This document shows, piece after piece, positions 36,113 through 45,754 of a DNA stretch of 64,000 bases; position 1 is the stretch's first letter; the number at the start of each line of letters is the position of its first letter. Below the pieces are notes generated by a model that was given only the letters and a program-made list of their open reading frames with translations, was not told the DNA's origin and did no database searches. The stretch comes from Paludibacter sp. (GTDB lineage: Bacteria; Bacteroidota; Bacteroidia; Bacteroidales; Paludibacteraceae), in NCBI GenBank assembly GCA_028692715.1, contig JAQUWU010000018.1, positions 1 to 64,000 on the forward strand, written 5' to 3'. Both the position numbers and the translations under genes were made by a program.

Positions 36113-36369
36113 AAGTAAATGGAACAAATTAATGTACCATTTAGAAACATTAATAGAACGCTGATTTTCGCTGATTTATCGGAAAATGAAGGATAAAACA
36201 AAACGGATTTTTCTTGCCATCGGCAAGATGATTAAGACGCAACTATCTGTAAATCATTCCGATTTATCGGAATTCAAATCCGGTTTTTCAAATCCACTTT
36301 ATCAGTGAAAATCAGCGTTCTATTCTTAAATGTTTTCAGGCAAAATACGACATTATTTGTTATCAATTA
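36113..36369 (-). repeat. Dispersed intergenic repeat, copy 3 (inverted)
   Basis: This copy is inverted relative to copies 1 and 2. It lies between the ABC exporter and the double-NBD gene and lacks the CCTGCC/GGCAGG palindrome found in copy 2. One internal hairpin reads TTGCCATCGGCAA. Together with its flanks it explains most of the 464-bp gap. Confidence 0.85.
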
Positions 36370-36462
36370 CTTAAGATGCAAGTTTTATTTAAAATAATAT
36401 TTTTTCTGTCTTTGTGTATCTGCACCTTTGTATGAACATTAAAAGAATAATTTATCAATAAA

Positions 36463-37704
36463 ATGCCAAAAAATATCGCTTTATATCTTTCCAATTCTTC
36501 TGATAAAAATTTAATTATCAAACAAATAATGAAGAATGAATTTCTATCCGAACAAACAGATTTAAGTTTGTTGAAAGGAGTTCTGTATTCAAGCATTACC
36601 ATCAACCAATTTATTGACGAAGAATTACGTCACGATCGTTACATGATTCAGACGGCTGAGAATGACAGTTTACAGTCAATGTCAAGCGGTCAAAAAAAGA
36701 AGGCACTCCTCTCCTACCTCATTACTCAAAAACCGGAATTTATACTCTTGGACGATATTTACAGCAATATTGATAAAGCTACTCAACTTTCAATTACAAA
36801 GCAACTAAATGATTTGTCCAATTCGACCCTTTTAATTCAACTGTTTTTCAGAAAAAAGGATATTTTGTCTTGCATGGATATAGTTTTTTCGGTAGATGAA
36901 AATAATAAAATTGTAAAAAAACAGGATCTGAAATCATTTCTATCTTCAGATATTGAACAAAATTCAGTTGAACAGCATTTCAAACTTCCCGAACTTTATA
37001 ATGAACATCTTCCTGTTTTCGAACCGTTAATACAATTAAATGATGTTTCGGTTCGTTATCTGGACAAAAATGTGTTGGACAAGGTGAACTGGACTATCCG
37101 CAATGGAGAATTCTGGCAATTGGTAGGAGCAAACGGAGCAGGGAAAAGTACCTTGGTAACACTTATTACCGGCGATAATCCGAAAGCTTATGGACAGGAC
37201 ATGTTGCTTTTCGGGCGAAAAAAAGGCTCAGGAGAGACCATTTGGGATATTAAACGACAGATTGGATATTTTACGCCTTCGATGATTGCTCAATTTACCC
37301 GCGACGATTCGATAGAAAATATGATTATCTCAGGATTAATGGATTCCGTAGGATTGTATGTGATTCCTTCGGATTTACAAAAAGACATTGCAAAAAGCTG
37401 GATAGAGATGCTGGGACCTTCGTTCAAAAACAAGTCCTTTCAGAAACTTTCCATTGGTCAGAAACGAATGGTAATGGTTGCCCGAGCCATGGTAAAACAA
37501 CCGCCTTTACTTATATTGGACGAGCCAACTATTGAGCTCGATGATGAAAACAGTAAACTATTTATAGAAATGGTAAATGCCATAGCAAAAACGAAAAAAA
37601 TTGCCATCATTTATGTTTCACACCGCGATGAAGACCAATTAAAACCTGAAAAGATTTTCGAATTGATTCCAACAGGAAAAGGGTATACAGGAATAGTAAA
37701 TTAA
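36463..37704 (+). CDS. Tandem ABC ATPase (ModF-like) with first Walker A missing
   Basis: The 413-residue soluble protein has two ABC ATPase halves. The C-terminal half (about 190-413) is complete: Walker A GANGAGKST, signature LSIGQ, Walker B LLILDEPTIELD and switch YVSHRDE. The N-terminal half (1-170) keeps a signature (MSSGQKKKALL) and a Walker B (FILLDDIYSNID) but shows no Walker A in its short first 40 residues. There is no membrane domain or partner permease beside it. ModF-type proteins are candidates for regulatory or ribosome-linked ATPases; the role is unknown. No frame disruption upstream is evident, so the shortened start may be native. Confidence 0.8.
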   Translation: MPKNIALYLSNSSDKNLIIKQIMKNEFLSEQTDLSLLKGVLYSSITINQFIDEELRHDRYMIQTAENDSLQSMSSGQKKKALLSYLITQKPEFILLDDIYSNIDKATQLSITKQLNDLSNSTLLIQLFFRKKDILSCMDIVFSVDENNKIVKKQDLKSFLSSDIEQNSVEQHFKLPELYNEHLPVFEPLIQLNDVSVRYLDKNVLDKVNWTIRNGEFWQLVGANGAGKSTLVTLITGDNPKAYGQDMLLFGRKKGSGETIWDIKRQIGYFTPSMIAQFTRDDSIENMIISGLMDSVGLYVIPSDLQKDIAKSWIEMLGPSFKNKSFQKLSIGQKRMVMVARAMVKQPPLLILDEPTIELDDENSKLFIEMVNAIAKTKKIAIIYVSHRDEDQLKPEKIFELIPTGKGYTGIVN

Positions 37705-37825
37705 AAAAGCAAATTAGATTATTAAAATAATGAGAATAATATAATGTCTCATTAATAAACTAATAATATGCTGTTTATCTTCTATTTAATAAATGGTAAA
37801 TGGTAAATTGTTTAATGGTAAATAA

Positions 37826-38674
37826 TTAATTCAACTCCTGAAACGTATAACCAACTTTATCTTCGGAAACCTGAAGTTTTACAAAACTGGCATTAGAAAC
37901 TCCATCTTTCAAAGCATCCATAGTCAGATAAGTTGTATTACCAAAATCGGTAATTGAACGACTATGATTATGACCCATAATTACCATATCGACCTGATAT
38001 TTAGCAAATAAGGGCAATAAAACTTCCAGTTCTGTTTCTAGAATGTTTGTAGATCTAGTATGATTTTCACGGAAAAAATTGACATGAGTAAAGATGATAC
38101 AATTTCTATAATTTGACAGTTCAGAAGAGAGCAAATTCTTCAGCCAAGCTAATTGTTTAGCACCCAGCATCCCGCCACCGGAGTCCAAACAAATAAAAAT
38201 ATCTTTGTTTTGAGGCGTTTGAACAGTAAAATAATAACTAGATGAACCGAAATACTCATAAAACGTTTTCCAGCCATCGAAATATAAATCGTGATTTCCC
38301 ACCATCAAGAAATACGGAACTTCATTAATATCGGGCAATGCATTTTTCAATTTATCATAATCTTCTTTTTGTCCGCTAACAACATCACCAACAAAAACCA
38401 TTGCCAGATTCTCTGGTTTTCTAGCTTCAACGATCATTTTATTAAGGTTAACTAAGCCCCCGATATGATTGTCGGCAGCCACTAAAAGCTGATAATTTTC
38501 AGAAGAAACCGTTAAATTTCTGTACGAATGAGTTTTATTCCAGCCATCAGATTGTAAAAAACGGTCATCCACTCTATCAAAAGAATAAAACATACCGCTT
38601 AAATCAGACTGCTGATTGCAACCTGTAAAAATTAAAAGTAGTAAGAAAATTCCTATTTTTAATTGATTTGCCAT
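37826..38674 (-). CDS. Calcineurin-like metallophosphoesterase lipoprotein
   Basis: The 282-residue product has a lipoprotein signal (IFTGC, Cys19). The metal-binding motifs of the family are in order: ADNHIGG, FVGDVVSG, MVGNHDLYF, FTHVNFF and MGHNHSRS. It should be a periplasmic or surface phosphoesterase with a two-metal centre. Its start overlaps the end of the upstream outer-membrane protein gene by 16 bp, so the two are co-translated. The natural phosphoester is unknown. Confidence 0.9.
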   Translation of the reverse strand: MANQLKIGIFLLLLIFTGCNQQSDLSGMFYSFDRVDDRFLQSDGWNKTHSYRNLTVSSENYQLLVAADNHIGGLVNLNKMIVEARKPENLAMVFVGDVVSGQKEDYDKLKNALPDINEVPYFLMVGNHDLYFDGWKTFYEYFGSSSYYFTVQTPQNKDIFICLDSGGGMLGAKQLAWLKNLLSSELSNYRNCIIFTHVNFFRENHTRSTNILETELEVLLPLFAKYQVDMVIMGHNHSRSITDFGNTTYLTMDALKDGVSNASFVKLQVSEDKVGYTFQELN

Positions 38675-39414
38675 ATCATACCTCCTCTTAAAAAAATACC
38701 AAAAGCATTGACATGCAAATTCAATAAACCGGCCTGCATATAACCAAGTTCACTATACAATTTCAATTTTGAATTTACTTTACAACCAAGATTTAACAAA
38801 ATCATTGGGTTAGTTTCCTGTTGTATAAAATAGCGGTCGAAATTAGTGACGACAGCTTCAATATCCAATTTTTTACTAAAATCACGAAAATAGGAAATTT
38901 TATACATCACATTGGTTGGTTCCCATAGCGTAGTTTGAGTAGTTTCGTCAAAATTATATAGTAGAATTGCCGCTTTTGTAAAATTATAAAACCGGGTATT
39001 CAAACCTAGTTTATAACCAAAATGTGTTGTTCTGTATGCACCAAGTAAACCGAAATTTGTTTCGTACATAATATCTGAAAGGGGTTTCCAAAGATAAAAA
39101 CCGCTAATGGATAGTTTGTTTTTTTTTAGTTGAAAATCATTAGTTGCAGTAAATAAAAAGGCAGACAAAACACTTTCACGAGCATTTGAAAAGGATAACA
39201 AACCACCAACAGAAGTAGAAAAATTTCCTGTTCGTCCTTCAACTTGAGTAGAAAAATCGCCATAAACACCTTCTGAAACAGCGTTTGTTCCAATTTCGGC
39301 ATAGGAATTAAGTGAAACTTGTGAAAAAATTGGTTGTACAGAAAAAAAGGCCCAAATTAGTACTAAAATGCTTTTATAAAGAAAATTGAACTGAAATTGT
39401 GTTTTGAAGGTCAT
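38659..39414 (-). CDS. Small outer-membrane beta-barrel protein, unknown
   Basis: The 251-residue product has a signal sequence with the hydrophobic core at about residues 13-30 and an IFSQ cleavage region. The mature part alternates hydrophobic and polar residues with many aromatics and ends in a short GGMIWQIN strand, as for an outer-membrane beta-barrel of about 10 strands. I do not recognise the family. It overlaps the metallophosphoesterase gene by 16 bp and lies 60 bp after the aspartyl protease gene, so the three may form one envelope operon. Confidence 0.65.
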   Translation of the reverse strand: MTFKTQFQFNFLYKSILVLIWAFFSVQPIFSQVSLNSYAEIGTNAVSEGVYGDFSTQVEGRTGNFSTSVGGLLSFSNARESVLSAFLFTATNDFQLKKNKLSISGFYLWKPLSDIMYETNFGLLGAYRTTHFGYKLGLNTRFYNFTKAAILLYNFDETTQTTLWEPTNVMYKISYFRDFSKKLDIEAVVTNFDRYFIQQETNPMILLNLGCKVNSKLKLYSELGYMQAGLLNLHVNAFGIFLRGGMIWQIN

Positions 39415-39474
39415 TCCTTTAAGATAATTGATTTTATAGGATTTTAAACGAGGAAAATATATAATTTGTTCAGT

Positions 39475-40680
39475 TTAAATTTTTGATTTCATCTCAATTT
39501 CGAATTTCAACTGTGTCTTATCACGTAAAACAGTTATTTTCAACGGTTTATTCGCTAGAGTTTCAAAAATTTTCTTGAGTTCATTCACCGTCATATTAAA
39601 TGCTTTTTCGCCATTAATTTCAAGAATTTGGTCACCTACTTTAATTCCTGCAGCTTCTGCAGGCGAATCTTCCCATACCATCCACACTTCAGTTTGTGGG
39701 ATAAAAGGCAGTATTTGAGTTACTTCAATGCCGGCAATATTGTATCCAAATGTTTTATCAAAGTTTGCATTTGGTTTAAAATAAAATTGCTTGTTTTGAT
39801 AATCAATAAAACTATTAAAACGGCTCAACAACTGACTTCCCACTGTGCCATCACGATCTGACTTATCAATAATTTGATTTATACAGGACGAATCAGGAAA
39901 AGCAACAATTGGATTTTCGATACAATATTTCCCAAAACAAATACTTTGCAGGCGGTTAATTTTACCAACAATTTCACCATTCAAACCCTGCCCTATTGTT
40001 GCATGAACGCCATTTTCGGGCATTTTCAACGAATTTGATTTAAAGGTTTGGAACCATGCTGCAAGTTCTGCTCCTGTATCAATGAGCATGTTCATTTTTC
40101 TTTTTGTACTGTCCGCTTCTTGAACAATTAAGTTGATAAACATTTTTTCCCATTCGATGCTTATCGGAAGTTTTTCATACCCAAGAGGATCGGTAAAAGT
40201 TTTGCTATCATAAAATTTCACACGGTTTGTGTTGTAATTAATTTCAATAACATAATCCTGAAAAAAATCAACTCCTACTAATCCATTTAATTTATATCCA
40301 GTATGTTTGCTCAAGTTGAAAACATCCTCTTTCAGCACAAAAACAGTTTTCGATTCAAGTTTTATTTTCCCGATATTCAATGAGTTACAACTACTTGTAT
40401 AAGCCTCTAAATGATCACCACCACCCAGACCCATCAGTTCTTTTACATCCGAATAATTTAAGGTAATGTTATCGCCGGGCATTAATTCGGTGATTAAGGT
40501 ATTTCGAATACCCGAATCCAAAATTAAATTCAAAGGCGAAGAATTATTGACTTTTACTTTAATTACCACATAAGTTCCCACCATTTCGAACGGAATAGTG
40601 GCTACCGGTTTTATTCGTTTCGAAATGGCACAACTCTGCAATAACAAACAACAGAAAAAGAGAAGAAGATACTTTCTCAT
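39475..40680 (-). CDS. Aspartyl protease-like lipoprotein with PDZ domain
   Basis: The 401-residue product has a lipoprotein signal (LQSC, Cys17). Two retropepsin-like halves follow with ILDSG and LIDTG active-site-like loops; in the first the usual threonine is serine. The C-terminal 90 residues are a PDZ domain (VWEDSPAEAAGIKVGDQILEI shortened). Such proteins probably cut peptides at the envelope. The frame is open to an ATG 15 codons upstream, but a near-consensus box TATCTTCG lies in that stretch and the lipoprotein signal begins at Met16, so I chose 40680. Confidence 0.85.
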   Translation of the reverse strand: MRKYLLLFFCCLLLQSCAISKRIKPVATIPFEMVGTYVVIKVKVNNSSPLNLILDSGIRNTLITELMPGDNITLNYSDVKELMGLGGGDHLEAYTSSCNSLNIGKIKLESKTVFVLKEDVFNLSKHTGYKLNGLVGVDFFQDYVIEINYNTNRVKFYDSKTFTDPLGYEKLPISIEWEKMFINLIVQEADSTKRKMNMLIDTGAELAAWFQTFKSNSLKMPENGVHATIGQGLNGEIVGKINRLQSICFGKYCIENPIVAFPDSSCINQIIDKSDRDGTVGSQLLSRFNSFIDYQNKQFYFKPNANFDKTFGYNIAGIEVTQILPFIPQTEVWMVWEDSPAEAAGIKVGDQILEINGEKAFNMTVNELKKIFETLANKPLKITVLRDKTQLKFEIEMKSKI

Positions 40681-40790
40681 AACCCCATCATTTTTCAATA
40701 TGCGAAGATATGTTTTTTTTGCCATTTTTTATATAAACTCTATAAATTATTGATGAATGCGAATATTATGATAAATATGTGAAAATGCAC

Positions 40791-40798
40791 TATTTTTG
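40791..40798 (+). promoter_or_regulatory. -7 box of the TonB-dependent receptor gene
   Basis: TATTTTTG, 56 bp before the ATG at 40855. No TTG partner is seen. Confidence 0.45.
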
Positions 40799-40854
40799 TA
40801 AACAAAACGACCTACTTTTACTTTTAATAAGCGTTAAATCATATCTCATTCAAA

Positions 40855-43170
40855 ATGAACCGAACTATTTTTATCCTGTTTTTATTTCTAACAACAAGTA
40901 TTTTAGTTGCTGCTAAACATTCCATTAGCGGAACAATTACAGATGCCAGTACAGGAGAAAGCATGATTGGTGCCAGCATAAGTGTAAAAGAATTGCCCGG
41001 AACAGGTGTTACAACAAATGGTTACGGTTATTACTCACTTACACTTCCTGATGCAAAATACACTTTTGAAGTAACCTATCTTGGTTATAAAACCATTGTT
41101 TTGCCATTAAATTTAAAGGAGAACAAATCAATCAATTTTAAGTTAGAAGCTGATTCCAAACAATTAAATGATATAGAAATTACGGCACAACGTAAAAATC
41201 ACAATATTACTTCCAACGAAATGGGGATGGAAAAGTTAAATGTGAAGGAAATAAGTAAAATTCCTGTACTTTTTGGCGAAGCTGATATTATGAAAACTCT
41301 GAAATTGACACCTGGAATAAAATCGGCTGGCGAGGGGAGTGGTGGAATGTTTGTTCGCGGTGGCAATAACTCTCAAAACCTTATTTTACTGGACGAAGCT
41401 ACCGTATATAATGCCGATCATTTACTCGGATTCTTTTCTACTTTCAACAGCGATGCCATTAAAGATATTCAAATGTTTAAAGGTACTGCTCCGGCAGAAT
41501 ATGGCGGCAGAATTTCGTCGGTGCTGGACATAAAAATGAACGATGGTAATAATCAGGATTATCACGTAGGAGGAGGCATTGGACTTATTTCGTCACGATT
41601 GAATGTGGAAGGACCCATTGTAAAAGATAAAAGTTCGTTTCTAATTACCGGAAGACGGACGTATGCCGATTTGTTTCTAAAGCTTTCGCCTGATACACTG
41701 ATAAATAATAACAAATTGTATTTCTACGATTTAAATGCAAAAATGAATTTTATCATCAACGATAAAAATCGCATTTATCTATCGGGTTATTATGGACGCG
41801 ATGTGTTTGCTTTTCAGGATCGTTTTGGTATTAATTGGGGAAATATTACCGGAACCACGCGCTGGAATCATATCTGGAATGAGAAACTTTTCAGTAATAC
41901 TTCGATTATTTATTCCGATTACAATTATAAGATTGACATTATGCAGGATGCTGGATTCAGTCTGACTTCAATTATTAATAACTGGAATTTCAAACATGAA
42001 TTTCAATATTTTTCCAACAGTAAAAATACCATGTCATTTGGTATAAATTCTATATATCACAACATTATTCCGGGGCAATTGGAGTACTCCGACGATACAG
42101 ATAGTATACCTATCAAACTCCAGAAAAAACACGCCATCGACAATTCAATATATTTCAGCAATGTATGGAAACCAACTTATAATCTAAATATTAACTACGG
42201 ATTACGTGTTTCCGCCTATCAACTTTTTGGTCCGGGAGATTTTTACACTTACAATTCCGATGGAGATGTTAATGATACTACTACTTACAAAAAAGGAGAG
42301 ATTGTAAAATCTTTTTTTAACATAGAACCCCGAATAAATATAGCTTATGTAATTGATGAAAGAAATTCATTAAAAGCAAGTTATACACGCAACACCCAAA
42401 ATTTACATCTCATATCCAATTCCACGGCTTCTATGCCAACCGATATTTGGATTTCGTCTAGCAACAATGTAAAACCCGAAATCGGTGATCAGGTTTCATT
42501 CGGATATTTTAGCAATTTCTTAGATGATATGTTTCAATTCAGTTCCGAAATTTATTACCGTTGGATGCAAAATCAAATCGATTTAAAAAATGGTGCAAAC
42601 ATTAACGCAAACGATAAAATTGAAGGCGAATTGCTTTTCGGAAAAGGGAGGGCGTATGGTCTCGAAGTGTTATTGAAGAAAAAACAAGGGAAACTAACCG
42701 GTTGGATTGGGTACACTTTTTCGCGCACCGAACGACTGATTGATGGTATTAATAACAACAATTGGTATCCTGCAAAACAGGATATTACACACGATCTATC
42801 AGTTGTTGGTATTTACGATTTAAATAAAAAATGGTCTTTCTCGGCTTCATGGGTTTTCAATACCGGAAATGCTGTTACTTTCCCCAGTGGAAAATATCTT
42901 ATTAACGGCAATGTGCAATATTATTACACCGAACGAAACGGCTACCGAATGCCCGATTATCATCGACTGGATATAGGAGCAACCTGGATGTTGAAAAAAT
43001 CGAAAAAGTTCGAAAGTAGCCTTAATTTCTCAGTTTATAATGTCTACGGAAATAAAAATCCATTCTCTATTGACTTTGAACAAAATGAAGATGACCCAAC
43101 AAAAACGGATGCAGTAATGACTTATCTGTTTACCTATGTGCCATCAATAACCTATAATTTTAAATTCTAA
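40855..43170 (+). CDS. TonB-dependent outer-membrane receptor
   Basis: The 771-residue protein has a signal peptide (about 1-20), a carboxypeptidase-regulatory-like N-terminal domain (HSISGTITDASTGESMIGAS shortened), a plug with GGMFVRGGNNSQNLILLDEA, and a large barrel ending in an aromatic YNFKF. It takes up a ligand using the proton-motive force through TonB. It is not of the SusC type (no long SusC signature) and is paired with a DUF4249 lipoprotein 2 bp downstream, a known pairing in Bacteroidota. The ligand is unknown. Confidence 0.92.
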   Translation: MNRTIFILFLFLTTSILVAAKHSISGTITDASTGESMIGASISVKELPGTGVTTNGYGYYSLTLPDAKYTFEVTYLGYKTIVLPLNLKENKSINFKLEADSKQLNDIEITAQRKNHNITSNEMGMEKLNVKEISKIPVLFGEADIMKTLKLTPGIKSAGEGSGGMFVRGGNNSQNLILLDEATVYNADHLLGFFSTFNSDAIKDIQMFKGTAPAEYGGRISSVLDIKMNDGNNQDYHVGGGIGLISSRLNVEGPIVKDKSSFLITGRRTYADLFLKLSPDTLINNNKLYFYDLNAKMNFIINDKNRIYLSGYYGRDVFAFQDRFGINWGNITGTTRWNHIWNEKLFSNTSIIYSDYNYKIDIMQDAGFSLTSIINNWNFKHEFQYFSNSKNTMSFGINSIYHNIIPGQLEYSDDTDSIPIKLQKKHAIDNSIYFSNVWKPTYNLNINYGLRVSAYQLFGPGDFYTYNSDGDVNDTTTYKKGEIVKSFFNIEPRINIAYVIDERNSLKASYTRNTQNLHLISNSTASMPTDIWISSSNNVKPEIGDQVSFGYFSNFLDDMFQFSSEIYYRWMQNQIDLKNGANINANDKIEGELLFGKGRAYGLEVLLKKKQGKLTGWIGYTFSRTERLIDGINNNNWYPAKQDITHDLSVVGIYDLNKKWSFSASWVFNTGNAVTFPSGKYLINGNVQYYYTERNGYRMPDYHRLDIGATWMLKKSKKFESSLNFSVYNVYGNKNPFSIDFEQNEDDPTKTDAVMTYLFTYVPSITYNFKF

Positions 43171-43172
43171 AA

Positions 43173-43985
43173 ATGAAAAATTATATATTCTTCATACTAG
43201 TCACCTTATCAATTATATATCTATTATCCTCATGTACCGAAATAATAGATGTAAATATTAATGCTTCGAACCCACAAATTGTAGTCGAAGCAACTATTGG
43301 TACGAATGAACAACCATTCGTACTAATTACAAAAACCAATGATTTAAATGGAAGCGATCAAATTCAACAGGTGGAAAATGCTCAGGTCAGCATTTCTGAT
43401 AACGATGGAAATGTAGTGAATTTATATGAAATTGCGCCTGGCCAATATCTGAACCCAACTTCAACTTTTACAGGTCAAATAGGAAAAACGTATCATTTAA
43501 ACATACTGGTGGAAGATAAAACAATTAGTTCAACTTCTACAATTCCTAGTTTTGTTCCCATTGATTCAGTTACAGTTATTAATTCAATTTATCCGGGAGG
43601 TGGACCTCCTGTGGGAGATCAATCTGCGTCTTTTTATGAAGTAAGTATTCATTATTCCGATCCGGAAAATGTAATAAATTATTATCGTATTTTACTTTTT
43701 GTAAATGGTTTAGCACAGAGTGGAAACCATGTTTATACCGATAATTTTAATAACGGAAAAAATGTAATGCAAACCCTTTTCATGTACAATACAAAACTAA
43801 AATCGGGTGATATTATTTCCATTGAGATGGAATGCATTGATAAAAATGTGTACAACTATTTCCAAAGCATGGATAACAGTGCTATGGGGTCAAGTCCTGC
43901 TAACCCTTATACAAATCTCACCGGAGCTATTTTAGGTTATTTTAGTGCGCATACGGTGGAAAAGGTAGATTATGTTTTGAAATAA
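43173..43985 (+). CDS. DUF4249 family lipoprotein
   Basis: The 270-residue product has a lipoprotein signal (LSSC, Cys21) and starts its mature part with a CTEIIDVNI block. An EAQ/VENAQVSISDNDG segment shows an Ig-like beta-sandwich. This is the DUF4249 partner of TonB receptors in many Bacteroidota and starts 2 bp after the receptor stop. The pair may act like a receptor and its surface lid, which is inference from gene order. Confidence 0.88.
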   Translation: MKNYIFFILVTLSIIYLLSSCTEIIDVNINASNPQIVVEATIGTNEQPFVLITKTNDLNGSDQIQQVENAQVSISDNDGNVVNLYEIAPGQYLNPTSTFTGQIGKTYHLNILVEDKTISSTSTIPSFVPIDSVTVINSIYPGGGPPVGDQSASFYEVSIHYSDPENVINYYRILLFVNGLAQSGNHVYTDNFNNGKNVMQTLFMYNTKLKSGDIISIEMECIDKNVYNYFQSMDNSAMGSSPANPYTNLTGAILGYFSAHTVEKVDYVLK

Positions 43986-43988
43986 GGT

Positions 43989-44640
43989 CATCAAAGAAAT
44001 CGCGCCTACTGTGCTACAAAGAAATCTCAACTACGTGGTTCAAAACCAATATAAATTCAATTTTTATAATAAAAATCAAACTTACGTGCTCAATATGAGG
44101 CACGGAGTGCTGATTTCTTTGTAATAAACAGTTTGACGTTCTAATTTTGAGCACCGTAGGTGTGATTTCTTTATGAGATTACGTTTGTTTTTTAGAAATT
44201 AGGTATATGACTATCAAATAAACCACATTTTAATTCGTTTTTAGAAATCACCGCTACGCGGCTCAAAACCTATATTAAAAACTGCTTCTACAAAGAAATC
44301 GCACCTACAGTGCTCAATACATAACTTCTAGAGTTGTTTCCTTTACATAAAACATATAAGCCAATTCTCATTATGAGGCACTGAGTGCTAATTTCTTTGT
44401 AATAAACTGTTTAACTCTACAATTTGGGAGCACGTAGGTGTGATTTCTTAATAAGATTACGTTTTTTTTAGAAATCAGGTCTACGACCCTCAAATATAAA
44501 TACACATTTTTTCTACAAAGAAATCACCGCTACGCGGCTCAAAAGACAATATATATTCATTTTCAACTACAAAGAAATCGCACCTACAGTGCTCAATATA
44601 AGACATGCGGTGCTGATTATTTTGTAACAAAAATAACAAT
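43989..44640. repeat. Left array of about 12 hairpin (REP-like) units
   Basis: Units of about 21 bp have the form GAAATC-stem-TAC-stem-CTC. Direct copies begin at 43996, 44021, 44244, 44295, 44471, 44520 and 44574; inverted ones at 44097, 44149, 44375, 44428 and 44602. Stems differ but stay complementary, such as CCGC-TAC-GCGG, GGTC-TAC-GACC and GCAC-CTACA-GTGC. Corresponding units recur every 276-279 bp. The array borders the IS200-like transposase gene and continues on its other side. Confidence 0.9.
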
Positions 44641-44701
44641 CAAATATTTTTTTTATTTTTGCAATTACAGACATCTAATAATCAACTTAAAAACTACAAC
44701 T

Positions 44702-45163
44702 ATGGCAAACACTTACACACAATTGTACGTCCAAATTGTATTTGCAGTAAAAGGTCGTGAAAATTTAATCGGTGAAAAATTTCGTGAGGAATTAGAAAAA
44801 ATTATGTGCACTATCGTAACAGATAATAAATCGAAACCTATTGCTGTTTATTGTAACCCCGACCACACGCATATTTTTGTCGGTTTACACCCAAGTATTT
44901 CAGTATCAAAAATGGCAGAAGCAATCAAATCTGGCTCGTCTGGCTGGATAAATAGGGAAAAGAAAATAGTAGGAAATTTTAGTTGGCAAGAAGGTTATGG
45001 AGCTTTTAGTTATTCAAAATCGCATATTGATGCTGTTGTAAAATACATTCTCAATCAACCGGAACATCATAAACGTAAATCATTTAAAGAGGAATATTTA
45101 GATTATTTGAAGAAATTTGATATTCCGTATGACGATCAATATTTGTTTGATTGGATGGATTAA
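44702..45163 (+). CDS. tnpA: IS200/IS605-like single-tyrosine transposase (RAYT-like)
   Basis: The 153-residue protein is a Y1 HUH transposase that acts on single-stranded DNA hairpins. The HUH pair is His55-Thr-His57 in NPDHTHIFV, and the catalytic tyrosine is Tyr115 in VVKYILNQ with Gln119 four residues on, the same spacing as in characterised IS200/IS605 TnpA. The frame appears intact. No TnpB is nearby. It lies inside arrays of about 21 palindromes on both sides, like REP-associated transposases. I cannot see insertion-sequence ends distinct from the array. Confidence 0.9.
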   Translation: MANTYTQLYVQIVFAVKGRENLIGEKFREELEKIMCTIVTDNKSKPIAVYCNPDHTHIFVGLHPSISVSKMAEAIKSGSSGWINREKKIVGNFSWQEGYGAFSYSKSHIDAVVKYILNQPEHHKRKSFKEEYLDYLKKFDIPYDDQYLFDWMD

Positions 45164-45179
45164 GAAAATGTGTGGATAA

Positions 45180-45735
45180 TCTCAATTCTACAAAGGATTC
45201 GCACCTACATTGCTCAATACAAGTATAGCTAATTAATTTGTTTCTAGATAAAAACCAAAAATTTTATGGTAGTTCGTATTGCCGATTTATTTGTAACTCG
45301 ATGACAACCACCAATCCAATGGAGGCACGGAGTGCTGATTTCTTTGTAATAAACTGTTTAACTCTACAATTTGGGAGCACCGTAGGTGTGATTTCTTAAT
45401 AAGATTACGTTTTATTTAGAAATCAGGTCTACGACCCTCAAATATAAATACACTTTTTTCTACAAAGAAATCACCGCTACGCGGCTCAAAACCTATATTA
45501 AAAACTTCTTCTACAAAGAAATCGCACCTACAGTGCTCAATACATAACTTCTAGAGTTGTTTCCTTTACATAAAACATATAAGCCAATTCTCATTATGAG
45601 GCACGGAGTGCTGATTTCTTTGTAATAAACAGTTTGACGTTCTAATTTTGAGCACCATAGGTGTGATTTCTTTATGAGATTATGGCTTTATTTTTCTAAA
45701 AAGAAATCGCACTTAAAGTGCTAAATATATTTTGA
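45180..45735. repeat. Right array of about 9 hairpin units
   Basis: Units begin at 45195, 45419, 45467, 45518 and 45703 in direct orientation, and at 45322, 45375, 45598 and 45650 inverted. The spacing 45322 to 45598 is 276 bp, the same period as the left array. Long stretches between units are also nearly identical to the left array (for example around 44340-44400 and 45560-45620). Confidence 0.9.
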
Positions 45736-45754
45736 TTTCTTCTTGCATAAAATT

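Noticed and set aside
36363..36605. Minus-strand frame of 80 codons at the start of the tandem ABC ATPase
   Set aside because: It is antisense to the conserved ATPase gene and overlaps the end of the dispersed repeat.
43989..45735. CRISPR-like array
   Set aside because: Units are palindromic, occur in both orientations and are spaced irregularly, with conserved rather than unique inter-unit sequence, and no cas genes are present.
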